Below, one piece after another: positions 44,201-49,718 of a DNA stretch of 64,000 nt. The stretch is taken from NCBI RefSeq assembly GCF_019396345.1, contig NZ_JAHKRM010000039.1, positions 1-64,000 on the forward strand, in the 5' to 3' direction. Position 1 is the first letter of the stretch. Every line of letters starts with the position of its first letter. The position numbers and the translations under genes were made by a program. The notes beneath the pieces were generated by a model. The model saw nothing but the letters and a program-made list of their open reading frames with translations, ran no database searches and had not been told where the DNA came from. Source of the DNA: Nonomuraea guangzhouensis (GTDB lineage: Bacteria; Actinomycetota; Actinomycetes; Streptosporangiales; Streptosporangiaceae).

Positions 44201-45566
44201 CGGCGAGGGCCTCAGCATGCTGGGCGAGCTGACCGGCATCCGCGCCGAGAACGAGCGCTCCGCCCAGGACTGGCGCTTCCAGCTCGACACCGCCCGGCAC
44301 GACCTGCTCCAGGCCGATCAGCAGGTGGCCGGCGCCGAGCACGGGCTGGCCCTGGCCCGGCGCGAGCTGGAGGTGCACGACCAGGAGATCGCCCACCAGC
44401 AGGCGGTCGCGGCCTTCGTTCGCGGCAAGTTCGGCGGTGCCGACCTGTACTCGTGGCTGTCGGACCGGCTGGCCGGGCTGTACTTCCAGGCGTACGGGCT
44501 GGCCCACGACATGGCCAGGGCCGCCGAGCGGGCCTACCAATTCGAGCGCGGCGCCGAGCAGACCTCCTTCATCCGGCCCGCGTACTGGGACAGCAGGCGC
44601 GCCGGGCTGCTGGCGGGAGAGAGCCTCGGCATGGACCTGGAGCGGCTGGCCCAGGCCTACGTCGAGGCCGACGGCCGCGACCTGGAGATCGTCAAGCAGG
44701 TGCCGCTGACCGGGCTGGACCCGGTGGCGCTGCTGACGCTCAAGTACACCGGCACGTGCGACTTCGCGCTGACCGAGGCGGTGTTCGACCGGGACTTCCC
44801 CGGCCACTACCGCCGCCAGATCAAGACCGTCTTCCTCGCCTTCGAAGGCCCGGACGGCCGGCTCACCCCCAACGCCACGCTCACCCAGCTCGGGCACAAG
44901 ACCGTGCTGGCGGCCGACGCCAAGGCCATCAAGCACCTGCTCGAACCCAAGGGCGCCGCGCCCGGCACGGTCCGCGCCGACTGGCGGGCCGGCCAGCGCA
45001 TCGCGCTGTCGCACGTCGAGGAGGGCGAGGACGGCAGCGGCCTGTTCGAAGTGCGCTACGACGACGACCGCTACCTGCCCTTCGAGGGCACCGGCGCGGT
45101 CTCCACCTGGCGGCTGGAGCTGTCCGGCAGGCCGCCCGCCGACCTGCGCGAGGTCGTCATCACCGTCAAGTACGCCGCCAGGCACGGCGGGGACCCGTTC
45201 GCAAGCGCCGTCAAGGGCATGCTCAAGCCGTTCGCCGCGGCCCGCTTCATCGACGTGGCCAGGGACTTCCCCGAGCAGTGGGAGGAGTTCCAGGCCACCG
45301 GCGGGCAGCTGGCGCTCCCGGTGGACGCCTCGCTGTTCCCCGGCATGAACGGCGGCCAGATCACCGGCGTCCGGCCGGCCTACGAGGGCCAGGGCGCGAT
45401 CCACGTGACGCTCGCCGCCGGGAACCGCGCCTTCGCCCTGCGCGACGGCACGTACGTGACCACGCCGGGGCTCACCGCCGGCGATTGGGTCCTGGAGGTG
45501 GACGGTGACGCCTCGGGGCTGCGGAACGTCGGCCTGGTGCTGACGTACAAGTCGAACGTCCGCTGA
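32289..45566 (+). CDS. Giant Tc-toxin A-subunit homologue with hemopexin-repeat arrays
   Basis: 4,425 residues, versus ~2,500 for usual TcA. Order: VRP1-like start (SVHSPAAYLADLLRLLED, ~65-82) and helical shell to ~1130; first hemopexin array ~1137-2437; shell with LFIDVDMGGQGTSSRVREAI (~2605) and YRIWEANRKIFLYPENYVRP; second array ~3000-3387; TcA-like stretch (NGAQRFKDARAWYEYVFDP, ARMVYIHAYDLLG, FEPPIDPMELVRGAA); pore-channel coiled coils with a hydrophobic tip (~3842-4087; KIGAAIAYAAPQILAGPFIM); LYSWLSDRLAGLYFQAY; TcB-binding-like C-terminus (FDRDFPGHYRRQIKTVFLAF, ~4137-4417). By homology it should form a pentameric injector; the arrays could bind surface glycans or proteins. No signal peptide. 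ATG 32289 lacks a ribosome site; TTG 32403, behind GGGAGG, is a strong alternative. The effector gene follows at 14 bp. Confidence 0.88.
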   Translation: MLSRSTNATTGVGPGERPGAARPVHRRAAPPPDTREDLLSANGSLPTYERLFGELEFREGDEARSVHSPAAYLADLLRLLEDSFERPSLLERRPGLKDVVLDADNTYTEIPYLDIVVEVLEKVVGDDPYGRLRKMEHPFDKPFSLQDERLKAYLEELGVTPAELYRLFAGAAHPDVVARLMLGLTPHEVRLVTTPVTEAELRARYGLQEEELTALRDLARFRRAATLTADELRELLLQNLTPAPRPGPAEARAFYVNQGEGPAGVDEEEDTLVWGDGEPVPLAWYERAHRFVHLARKSSLSFTDLDLVLRSCCGNRIDLPALRVLAAVVHLRRTWDLPVDVVCALAAPMDTVGVRGGADPVGLFGRTFGDPYERALIWPWPDQLPAGREVLACRGDILAARNAEYRRRVAHALAEPDVAEIVTRFRAKYAATPHETAPFDGPAVGLAELSLLHRVGVLTSALGMSAAELFDVLDVLDADPAPRPYGSFPPPVDTGAGTRDCYRTLAGGDPAASLWLAQTLAAVAEWLRATGLGPMSLREMLGGTPGEDAGEHATALAGDLSSRLEPFGPEVLASDRFGERAAEVVYDVLTAYDGVVCPQDDRVLRLERSIAKAAAHDALTDLAVVTEEDFAGLGLGERLAAKIHANLVTAGYLRPDGTMETTALPQEAAGLRLAGDFTPHRPALYTLITRLRQDAAGPPALYPSDLASLGTTMTAAEQTELYDNLIYNGCLDEDGQILFTGDEAALAVNADLGGAAPAAFEALHERVRRFRQDRLTLDPDVFAALPLTPDQVETLVEGLRFNGWLDADGDYADKAALAGLKADDLALPPEFHPYRQGVLDAMKAQIEEFRSELFAFSAEDFEDLAEAVAGRRVLDRLADLCAEDGRLPGDAVRHLAGEAPLGDGFTAAEQEIVAARVAAVVREAKPYRLDLEAVAELGFDPGESVRLVERLVAAGDLDGTLAVPAGRLAFFGNPGNTLGYALPGLEDYAKDVFFLLHRVAVELAAGIAEIVETLSGLAERQSGELAAVLEDALGVPADTALAICAGVTGTPTSTPTGALETFVVPALAAADLADETGEDLAAPADPRFRHAHRRVRAFAALAARLGLDAAEVEAAFRDQDLAGGFPEPLALPPGLDRFDALLESADGHVYLFREQHYWTYSADAYVLADQKGKPLKELSPRFEQLSGVDAAFTASDGLEWIIGRDRDGLSRAFTRTPGSLRWVPKEQVWGKVRSMFTDPVRIDGAFVDADGRTYLFCGDQYVRYSGPGYATVDEGYPRAIGRWWEGEGRTPLPEPFRTVVDAGFQDRDGRIHLFSGDRAFTVGDTADRPIAGTWGRIRNELADGGRVDAAYADTSGTYLFSRDQVMAYTDGLEGEGVNADDEYPKRIGTRFPGLPVEFESGVEAAFADGDGVVHLFKDGRTVAVGDAAGAVPTLRRWGIVEEVLPGGAVDAAFVGMDGRTYLFGGERYLRYSTADYSVADSGYPRRVEDDWGGLRRVDAAFVMDRQTYLFGTGGKLLDLPVEHLADLEAGQVTAVLRRRLLEHGLPVAEEARIEGAAPQWRLATEQGVRLVIVYEAGLLTVRCDPAEQAPFYARYSTADYTTPDPGFPRPVGDGWWNLPAEDGFTTVDAVFTGRDGRTYVFSGSHYVASDDRRRWWTEPRPLRGLWGSLPFGQVDAAFVGKDGKTYVFGDGSYVRYSTADYSRVDDRYPAPVKPFWGNVANAIARTGKVDAALVADSTETVNGVEVTRTHTYLFSGGQYVRYEGHDYTRVQDGYPRAVSALAQEPRLRNLHLTLDGPIDAVCADRRNVFLFEGGRCHVVSDTLYRHYTHLDLAGVTCAFVEDGSVLVQREDGWWRHGALEGLAPGQTPVRPRTLRQVPAAFHDQLDAVLKGADGNTYLFKGASCYNVTLGREYPLAEEWGRPHDTIHHGNTVDAAFVGRDGKTYLFSGDQFVAHTAPGQLDGVPRPIAAHWAGLTSVALAYVRDGGTYVFEKPGPDGRMRYLVYSGADYAAPAETGTADAGFWGIPQVYRDEGFGVPDAVLFAGGAMVLLHGERCLQYTEATRQWSPPRPAERLWPGLGHDRAPGEVFKTAFTATDGATYFFFSHQFTRYFDGTFTPMAPVRQWTGSHGIDRVDAAVVTGEHTFLFCGDRYVRYTGSEYRYADPGYPRPIAAELRKEEAFANLGETFDDVILDGTGRRIQAALADRRTVFLLAGGGCHAVSRTAATTYELAGVAGRVRNAVAAGRVDATLVTDTATFLFAGDQYVRYSGPGQDLADEGYPRTIAAGLPAELGRPALPLPEDFQDGIDAAFRGPDGHVYLFRNRQWLRADEGVPRPVPGTWGVVDNAFDPARPRVDAAFTAPTGELYAFTGGQYVRYRPGALEYVEEGYPRSIKDAWGDLPSGFEEGIDGAFVFEGRTYLAKGDRYVREGAAAQPFRPRWSGAADYRLDDMAAIGRLALLVRSAPGGTGGFLTEVVADPYRRLHELFGWDPEEVRWVRRHEGPPSDRFEIEFLLRLAGLFAVTGRMGTVPSLAYGSIWAPLHDPSPETVAPAVSDTLHALLARRTGPQDWPALERRLHDRLNTAKRDALVSAVLAGRPELPTSRELYEHLFIDVDMGGQGTSSRVREAIAAVQLFLHRYLLGAEAAAPREGLTDEAVRERLRAWWEWMSAYRIWEANRKIFLYPENYVRPELRDTKTPAFRELEADLLRGEITPDVVQRAYKRYLDEYTEVSRLAIAGGYVYRPDEEEKDTRRLVLFGRTRTEPRRHYYRRAEFRDGDGLSATWGPWLKVDTQIDAERVHPVHAFGRVFVFWAVVEKAAPADATGTTITTKPGTAAGSQTVSATPPDHRVRILYSFLNLNGEWSPAQLLATTPEQSEPITNAELYVQASRIVPGGTQDAHDSIVVTCTYKPDDPEPPAYALTPELYVVEATGVRKPASTARLDTIFQEPVDESAAVPFNMPAGTTDGPWLSVDHKGGSFLCRRVTPDDSLEVPIRRVDGKAHLPKSWARIDAAVELPTKDRLRYYFSGTGFVSAPAEQDPVEDPAEPIGNRWGIVRTGLLDKGAVDATFTLRTSNRVVTYVFSGTEYYRYTRADNVLGKLDSGYPRQIAANGDDLPAWTKVDAAFTHRGKNVLISLARGTYVELPDLTEHDLAGRWKLPAGVLPDGIAAFGDDVLLFSGNKYYLLGTGDPAEHTLGDVAGMPKQGPVNAVLAYDSGHYFFDNTSATCTYLKGEAPPQTRDSKELGLVRTVMVTDEGVDAAYVEGDKLYLTREQELYRYTLRDGLPGRYLDDGYPLKLEHKVKAVFRRGGRRYVFSGADYTILPEGKELAAGLATSPVLTWKPIAGNWGGLTSWFARDFTGVLDAGDNLYVFLNRHYATYPSDAAVQRPFEYAGLPYEIVRLTSSTAYRLNEKLLTGGVAALLAPQTQETDELPAFSRTVSNTTTIKVGSRYEVTAMPTSSHLDFPSANGGYYWEIFFHAPLLIAQALNGAQRFKDARAWYEYVFDPAEPVAYWRFLPFLTLDVRALAANCAADLAGLRRLGVGLTDLADLLQPMLERLTELAAAFQNRTLTGEDLSDLAGMAAADLAPAFDAVTGAGNPEAAAVLRGLRERAAMIGGLRRQYDLMGDHGRQLDAYRDDPFDPHAIAELRPAAYRRAVVMAYIDNLLDWGDLLFRQYTAESIDEARMVYIHAYDLLGARPEGLGLRPLPEARGYAGINRVDAVTGGGQLLTGKGAVHEGVADPYFHIPDNALFTGYWNRVEDRLRKIRQSLTILGVSRPVPLFEPPIDPMELVRGAASGTGVEAVAATQAVVVPQHRFWFLFRRAQDLVDKLRQFAGDLLGALERRDAEELALLQARQEGVILAMTRGVREAQVRAATANLHEAQAGREAVSTRAQHYEQLIADGLSALQLDQLRLMQDAANSHLAAAGLKIGAAIAYAAPQILAGPFIMGTEFGGDQIGAALDKGAEISESLGEGLSMLGELTGIRAENERSAQDWRFQLDTARHDLLQADQQVAGAEHGLALARRELEVHDQEIAHQQAVAAFVRGKFGGADLYSWLSDRLAGLYFQAYGLAHDMARAAERAYQFERGAEQTSFIRPAYWDSRRAGLLAGESLGMDLERLAQAYVEADGRDLEIVKQVPLTGLDPVALLTLKYTGTCDFALTEAVFDRDFPGHYRRQIKTVFLAFEGPDGRLTPNATLTQLGHKTVLAADAKAIKHLLEPKGAAPGTVRADWRAGQRIALSHVEEGEDGSGLFEVRYDDDRYLPFEGTGAVSTWRLELSGRPPADLREVVITVKYAARHGGDPFASAVKGMLKPFAAARFIDVARDFPEQWEEFQATGGQLALPVDASLFPGMNGGQITGVRPAYEGQGAIHVTLAAGNRAFALRDGTYVTTPGLTAGDWVLEVDGDASGLRNVGLVLTYKSNVR
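35700..39600 (+). repeat. Hemopexin-type repeat array 1 (about 25 units)
   Basis: Within the TcA protein, units of ~45-60 residues follow the pattern VDAAF-(x)-DGxTYLFxGDQYVRYS...GYPRxI...W. I count about 25 recognisable or degenerate units, enough for roughly six four-bladed propellers. Units differ enough in DNA that this is old duplication, not a recent tandem repeat. Confidence 0.8.
41290..42450 (+). repeat. Hemopexin-type repeat array 2 (about 8 units)
   Basis: A second array in the same protein, for example VVTYVFSGTEYYRYTRAD with SGYPRQIA, VLLFSGNKYYLLG and RRYVFSGADYTILPEG. About eight units, two four-bladed propellers' worth, lie between the neuraminidase-like shell and the pore-channel region. 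Confidence 0.72.
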
Positions 45567-45580
45567 GGAGGAGATCAGCC

Positions 45581-47524
45581 ATGGGCAAAATCAAAAGGAA
45601 CAAGCGCAAGAAGCAGCCGGGGAGCAACGAGCAGCAGAACACGGAGGTCGAGCAGGGCGGCGGCTCCGAGGGCGGCGAGAAACCCGCGCAGGACGAGGAG
45701 CCCGGCAGCGGCGAGCAGTCCCAGAGCGACGAGAAGTCCCCGCAGAAGGAGCCGGCCGGGCCGCCGGTCGGCGCCGAGCCGCTGGTCAAGACCAAGCAGG
45801 TGACCTCCCCGGCCCCGCCCGGCCCGGACCTCACCGTGTTCACGCTACTGCCTCCCGATATCGGCCGGTACATCGTGAGGTTCCTCCCGTTCGCATCCCT
45901 GATGAACCTGCTCGCGATCAACCCGGCCATGCGCAGGTGGATGAGCAGCGTGGTGCAGCAGTCGCGCAACACCACATTGTCGGCCGCCGCCACGGGCTTC
46001 TGGCTGAAGCACTGCGCCAAGCCGCAGTTCGGCGACTCGCCCATCACCGTTCTGGAGATGGTCCGGCAGATCAACCGCCAGCCGTATGACGAGAGGGTGT
46101 GGAGCTTTGTCGGCAAGCTGGTGGACAGCGACTTCACCCACTGGTCGGAGATCCTGGGCGAGCTGGCCATCCTGCGCGGCGAGTTCGGCGACGTCAGGGT
46201 TCTCGAGGCGCTCACGGACCTCCTGCCGACGGAGGAGGAGAAGCGTGCCCTGAAGGAGGGCTACGTCGGGGTCGCCGCGAAGGTGGACCCGCTCCGTCTC
46301 ATGACGGCCACCGATCCGCCGGAAACCATGGCCGTCACCACCGCAGGAGTCACCGGCACGGACGAGCAGGCCATCAGGGACCTCGTCCACGACCGGCTCA
46401 GGACGAGGTTCAACACCATCAAAACGCAGGTGGCCGGGAAGGGGTCGACGCAGCGCCGCCAGCAGCGGACCGACGCCACCGCGCCCGAGCAGCGGGCGCT
46501 GGACCGGCTGTCCTGGGTGCTGACCCACCTGCAGGACGCCCGCCAGTGCGTCTCCGTCGCCCTGTCGAAGAACAACATGCGGGTGTGGGCGAACGTGCCC
46601 GACGACAGTATGCGGACCGACCTGGAGCGGCTCTTCGCCGCGGCGACGGCCGGCACCGAGCAGCTGCAGCAGCAGCTCGACTCCCTCTGGAGGGATCTGC
46701 ACAACTCCTCGCTGGACAAGCGCTCAGGGAAGCCCGATGAAAAGGAGTGGCACGACGCCGAGCGCCGGCTGCTCAAGACCCTCAGGTTCCTGGGCGGCCT
46801 GCTGGACGAGTGGGCGAAGGTGCGTATGAAGGTGCGCCTGAGCGCGCGCACCACCGCCTACGAGGGCACGGGGGAGGAGCGCGTCCACACTGAGACCCAG
46901 GCGAGCGATGAGGCCAAGCACAGCCGCGACAAGCTCAAGGCCGACCTGGAGGAGCTCGAGGAGGCCACCGGCATCACGGTGATGCTGCAGGAGATGACGA
47001 TGGCGATCGGCATCTCCAAGCTGTCGTGCTTCAAGTGCTGGATCACGCTCCTGGCGGCCCGAGAGGAAGGGGTCAATCTGGAGGGGTCGGGCACCCACGG
47101 CAAGTCCTACGGCAAGTGGACCATGCCCTTCGCCCTCGGCTCCTCCCCGCAGGTGCTCAAGGCGATCCTGGGCGTGACCGACTCCGAGCAGGACGAGGAC
47201 CTCACCCGCTTGATCGAGAACCCGGTGACCGCGCCGATGGTGGTCAAGGCGATCAACATCTTCCCCGAGCAGGGGGCGGCGCAGAAGACGATCTACTACT
47301 CCAGCGAGGACGAGACGGACCTCAAGTTCACGAAGCACCCGACGGAACCCCCCAAACGCAAGGCCTCCGATTCCGGACCGACGCCAGTCCAGGGCAAGAA
47401 GGTCAAGCCGGACTCGGAGCAGGTCAAGCCCAAGAAGGAGGAGTTCGAGGAGCCCGACGAGATCATCGACGACGGGGACGACTCCGGCGACGAGGACTAC
47501 CACCAGCCCGGGAGCGAGGAGTGA
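45581..47524 (+). CDS. Candidate deaminase effector with F-box-like and nuclear-targeting features
   Basis: 647 residues from ATG 45581 (GAGGAGGAG upstream), 14 bp after the TcA gene. The N-terminus is very basic (MGKIKRNKRKKQPG) and then disordered, acidic and Gln/Glu-rich to ~80. Residues ~88-122 (LLPPDIGRYIVRFLPFASLM with NLLAINPAMRRW) fit an F-box-like pattern. The C-terminal half has the deaminase-fold signature: H436-T-E438 (RVHTETQAS) and C483-F-K-C486 (ISKLSCFKCWITLLA), then GTHGKSYGKWTMPF, which resembles the OTT_1508-like nucleic-acid deaminase branch. The tail has clusters PPKRK, GKKVKP and KPKKEE, like nuclear localisation signals, and ends acidic. No signal peptide. I infer a toxin cargo delivered by the TcA-like protein; substrate (DNA, RNA or nucleotide) is unknown. 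Confidence 0.7.
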   Translation: MGKIKRNKRKKQPGSNEQQNTEVEQGGGSEGGEKPAQDEEPGSGEQSQSDEKSPQKEPAGPPVGAEPLVKTKQVTSPAPPGPDLTVFTLLPPDIGRYIVRFLPFASLMNLLAINPAMRRWMSSVVQQSRNTTLSAAATGFWLKHCAKPQFGDSPITVLEMVRQINRQPYDERVWSFVGKLVDSDFTHWSEILGELAILRGEFGDVRVLEALTDLLPTEEEKRALKEGYVGVAAKVDPLRLMTATDPPETMAVTTAGVTGTDEQAIRDLVHDRLRTRFNTIKTQVAGKGSTQRRQQRTDATAPEQRALDRLSWVLTHLQDARQCVSVALSKNNMRVWANVPDDSMRTDLERLFAAATAGTEQLQQQLDSLWRDLHNSSLDKRSGKPDEKEWHDAERRLLKTLRFLGGLLDEWAKVRMKVRLSARTTAYEGTGEERVHTETQASDEAKHSRDKLKADLEELEEATGITVMLQEMTMAIGISKLSCFKCWITLLAAREEGVNLEGSGTHGKSYGKWTMPFALGSSPQVLKAILGVTDSEQDEDLTRLIENPVTAPMVVKAINIFPEQGAAQKTIYYSSEDETDLKFTKHPTEPPKRKASDSGPTPVQGKKVKPDSEQVKPKKEEFEEPDEIIDDGDDSGDEDYHQPGSEE

Positions 47525-47557
47525 TCTCCCTCTGAGGACGAGCAATAGTTCTACCCA

Positions 47558-47584
47558 CGGGGTGCGGCACAGCGCCGCACCCCG
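47558..47584 (+). terminator. Terminator of the Tc/effector operon
   Basis: CGGGGTGCGGC (47558-47568) pairs perfectly with GCCGCACCCCG (47574-47584) around a 5-nt loop, 34 bp after the effector's stop. It closes the two-gene operon. Confidence 0.75.
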
Positions 47585-47935
47585 CTCGACCTGGCCAGGT
47601 CATCGCCACGAGCGGCGCGCCACCCCGGCGGTCAGGTTACGCGCCGCCGAGCGGCTGACCGGGCAGAGGCGGGTGGAGGAGCTGCAGGTCCTCACCGCCG
47701 CCGGATATGAGGTGGCCGCCGATTCCGACCACAACATCGCCCGCCTCGCCCCTGAGGGCTGACCCGGCAGGCCGGCCTGTCGGGATTAGACGATTTAACG
47801 ACACCCTCGGATTGGGCCCCGCAAGCCCTCTCGAAAACCAGACATCGAGTGATGAACCATAACGTCAGATGGCCAGTTCCGCACACGAATTAACGACAGG
47901 AAAATCGGGCTCCACCCCTTCTCGAGGAGAACCCG
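47585..47935. other. Region between the toxin operon and the resolvase fragment
   Basis: A short frame ending at 47762 (ERLTGQRRVEELQVLTAAGY, EVAADSDHNIARLAPEG) looks coding in composition and may be the tail of a lost gene, but no family is recognised. The remainder, to 47920, is lower in GC and shows nothing supportable. Confidence 0.3.
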
Positions 47936-48388
47936 GTGCAGATCGTCTACTCCCGCGTCTCCACCGCGACCCAGTCCCTGCTGCGGCAGCGCCACATCCT
48001 CACCGAGGCCGGCCTTCTCGTGCGCACCGAAGGCGTCGCCGAGGGATTCCGGCCGGCCAACGGCGTCCTTCTCTTCGAGGACCCCGCCACCACCTCCAAG
48101 ATCCCCGCCCTCGACCGGCCCGCGTTCGGCAAGATCGCCGCCAAGGCGCAGCCCGGCGACACCCTGACGGTCTCGGAGCTGTTCCGGCTCTGCCGCGACC
48201 TGCTCGACATCCACGCCGTCCGCAACTGGTGCCAAGCCCGCGGCGTCGCCCTGCGCGTCCTGTCCGGACCGCTGTCGAACTTCCACGACCTCGCCGCAGG
48301 CGACGCCACCATCGCCGTCATCATCAACGTGATCACCGCCGTCGGCGGGGCGGACGGCATCCTCGACGGACCGAGGCTCGGGTCATAG
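47936..48388 (+). CDS. Serine recombinase (resolvase-type) N-terminal domain protein
   Basis: 150 residues from GTG 47936, with CGAGGAGAA upstream. IVYSRVSTATQSLLRQR carries the catalytic Ser of the resolvase/invertase family, and DRPAFGKIAAKAQPGDTLTV with SELFRLCRDLLDI continues the catalytic domain (normally DRWGR-like; here SELFRLCRD, a divergent version). The C-terminal helix-turn-helix is missing and a spacer segment is unusual, so DNA binding is doubtful. It may be a degenerate or stand-alone domain protein left from an integrative element. Confidence 0.55.
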   Translation: MQIVYSRVSTATQSLLRQRHILTEAGLLVRTEGVAEGFRPANGVLLFEDPATTSKIPALDRPAFGKIAAKAQPGDTLTVSELFRLCRDLLDIHAVRNWCQARGVALRVLSGPLSNFHDLAAGDATIAVIINVITAVGGADGILDGPRLGS

Positions 48389-48525
48389 GGACGCGCCCGT
48401 AAGACGCGCTTGTCTCTGCCGGGAGCCAACGGCGACGGCGGCCCCTGGGCGCCTTCACCAACTCTTCGCAGTTGGCAGGGCCAGCCGCATCCGAGCCCAC
48501 ACCATGACGCGGGACTGAGGTCATG

Positions 48526-48917
48526 CGGCGTGCCTGGTCGGTGGTCGCCAGTCTGAGCGGCGGGTTTTGATCGCGCCGCGCAGATACAGCGCATGCGCGG
48601 CGCGGCGTGCCAGGATGTCAAGCTGGGAGTCGAGGAGCGGCACCGGTGTGTCGGCCAGCTCGGTACGCACCAGCCGGATGAGGAACTCCAGCAGGGGCAG
48701 ATCAGCATCGTCGGCACGCCGCAGGTGCACGCCGCCGCCGCGCGGATGGCGGCCCGGCCGTACGCCGCGCCTGCTCGGGCGCGATCGCGCCCTTGTGCAG
48801 CCCAGGCCGCTGCGGATCTCCCGGCCCGCCGCAGACGCGACATTCCTCCTGCGCGGCCGGATCGGCCGGGTCGTTCCACCCCACATACCGGTGAGGCAGC
48901 ACGCGTGGCTCGAACAT
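48526..48917 (-). pseudogene. Frameshifted small zinc-ribbon-like protein
   Basis: A start MFEPRVLPHRYVGWNDPADP with EECRVCGGPGDPQRPGLHKG (from ATG 48917) has a CxxC motif, while a later segment in another frame, LPLLEFLIRLVRTELADTPV with PLLDSQLDILARRAAHALYL, looks helical. Together they could be one ~130-residue mobile-element protein with an indel near 48790. No family recognised. This is a tentative call. Confidence 0.3.
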
Positions 48918-49116
48918 GGGCGAATCACCTCGATCGTTATCTTGGGTTATTGATACCTTCTCGCAGGTCAGAGCGAGATGATCTTGTCTGGCACGTAAGG
49001 CACGTTGACCGGCACCCACGCTGCGGATGACCGGGACAGGACGCGGTCTCGACGGCGCAAGTACGCTGGCGGGCCAACGCCGGACCGAAGCGATCGCCTA
49101 CGCCGCCCTGTACGAA

Positions 49117-49395
49117 GAGCACGGCGTCCGCCTGGCCGAGGGCTACGAGATCGTCAGCGTCGGCTCCCGCTGCCGCCGCCAGGCCAGTGCCGAGATCGGC
49201 TACATCTTCTGCACCCTCGACCAGCTCGACCTCCCGCTGCACGGGGTCGGCGTCAAGCTCGCCGGCCTGCGCAGCTATGGCCGCTACCTCGTCACAGCCG
49301 ACAGCATGGCGTGGTCGTATGCCGGCCAGAACATCCGCGCCCGGCGACGTCATCGATCGAACAAAGAAGGTAACGGTTCGGTTTTCCTCATGATT
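49117..49395 (+). pseudogene. DpdA/TGT-like (deazapurine DNA modification) fragment
   Basis: The frame (open from 49027) contains LAEGYEIVSVGSRCRRQASA, LPLHGVGVKLAGLRSYGRYL and VTADSMAWSYAGQNIRARR. G-S-x-C-R-R-Q, then L-H-G-x-G-x-K and the ADSxAWSY box, are C-terminal motifs of tRNA-guanine-transglycosylase-like DpdA proteins, which insert 7-deazaguanine bases into DNA. About 250 N-terminal residues are absent and the zinc-binding C-terminus (CxxxxCxxC) is replaced by unrelated sequence, so this is a remnant. It suggests that a modification system once lay here. Confidence 0.5.
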
Positions 49396-49450
49396 GTGGC
49401 CGGGGTTGCCGTGGAATAGACGCCCGGGAAACAGTGTGAGGGAGGCGGCC

Positions 49451-49714
49451 GTGGCGCGACATGAATTTCGTGTGGTGCTCGATTTCGAGCTCGACGAGAG
49501 CGTGGTCAACAGGATCAACAAAGCCGTGCAGAAAGCGGTGACCGTCGAGCTCGCGAACGTCGATCTCAGCGACAGGGCATGGATCAACAATCCCATCCTG
49601 GGCGCAGGGCATGGAGACGGCGACGACGGGAGGCCGCGGGGAGCCTGGCTGGTCGAGATCTCCGACGAGCAGATCGCGGCCGCCGGGCTCGCGAAGCCGG
49701 ACTTCGGGAGCTGA
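49451..49714 (+). CDS. Small hypothetical protein, first gene of the RiPP operon
   Basis: 87 residues from GTG 49451, directly behind GGGAGGC. Segments RHEFRVVLDFELDESVVNRI with NKAVQKAVTVELANVDLS suggest a short alpha-beta fold; the C-terminal part (GAWLVEISDEQIAAAGL) is acidic. No Cys, signal or membrane helix; no family recognised. Its stop lies 4 bp before the GTG of the next gene, and all five genes to 52763 are in one direction with tiny gaps, so a role with the RiPP pathway is likely, for instance as a chaperone or structural protein (inference). Confidence 0.55.
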   Translation: MARHEFRVVLDFELDESVVNRINKAVQKAVTVELANVDLSDRAWINNPILGAGHGDGDDGRPRGAWLVEISDEQIAAAGLAKPDFGS

Positions 49715-49718
49715 CCCG

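Noticed and set aside
45581..47524. Second gene of the toxin operon considered as a TcC/RHS-type protein
   Set aside because: No RHS/YD repeats, no aspartyl-protease core motif and far too short for TcB or TcC.
47562..47762. 66-codon frame after the toxin terminator considered as an immunity gene
   Set aside because: It overlaps the terminator stem, has no ribosome site and resembles no known immunity family; only its tail looks coding.
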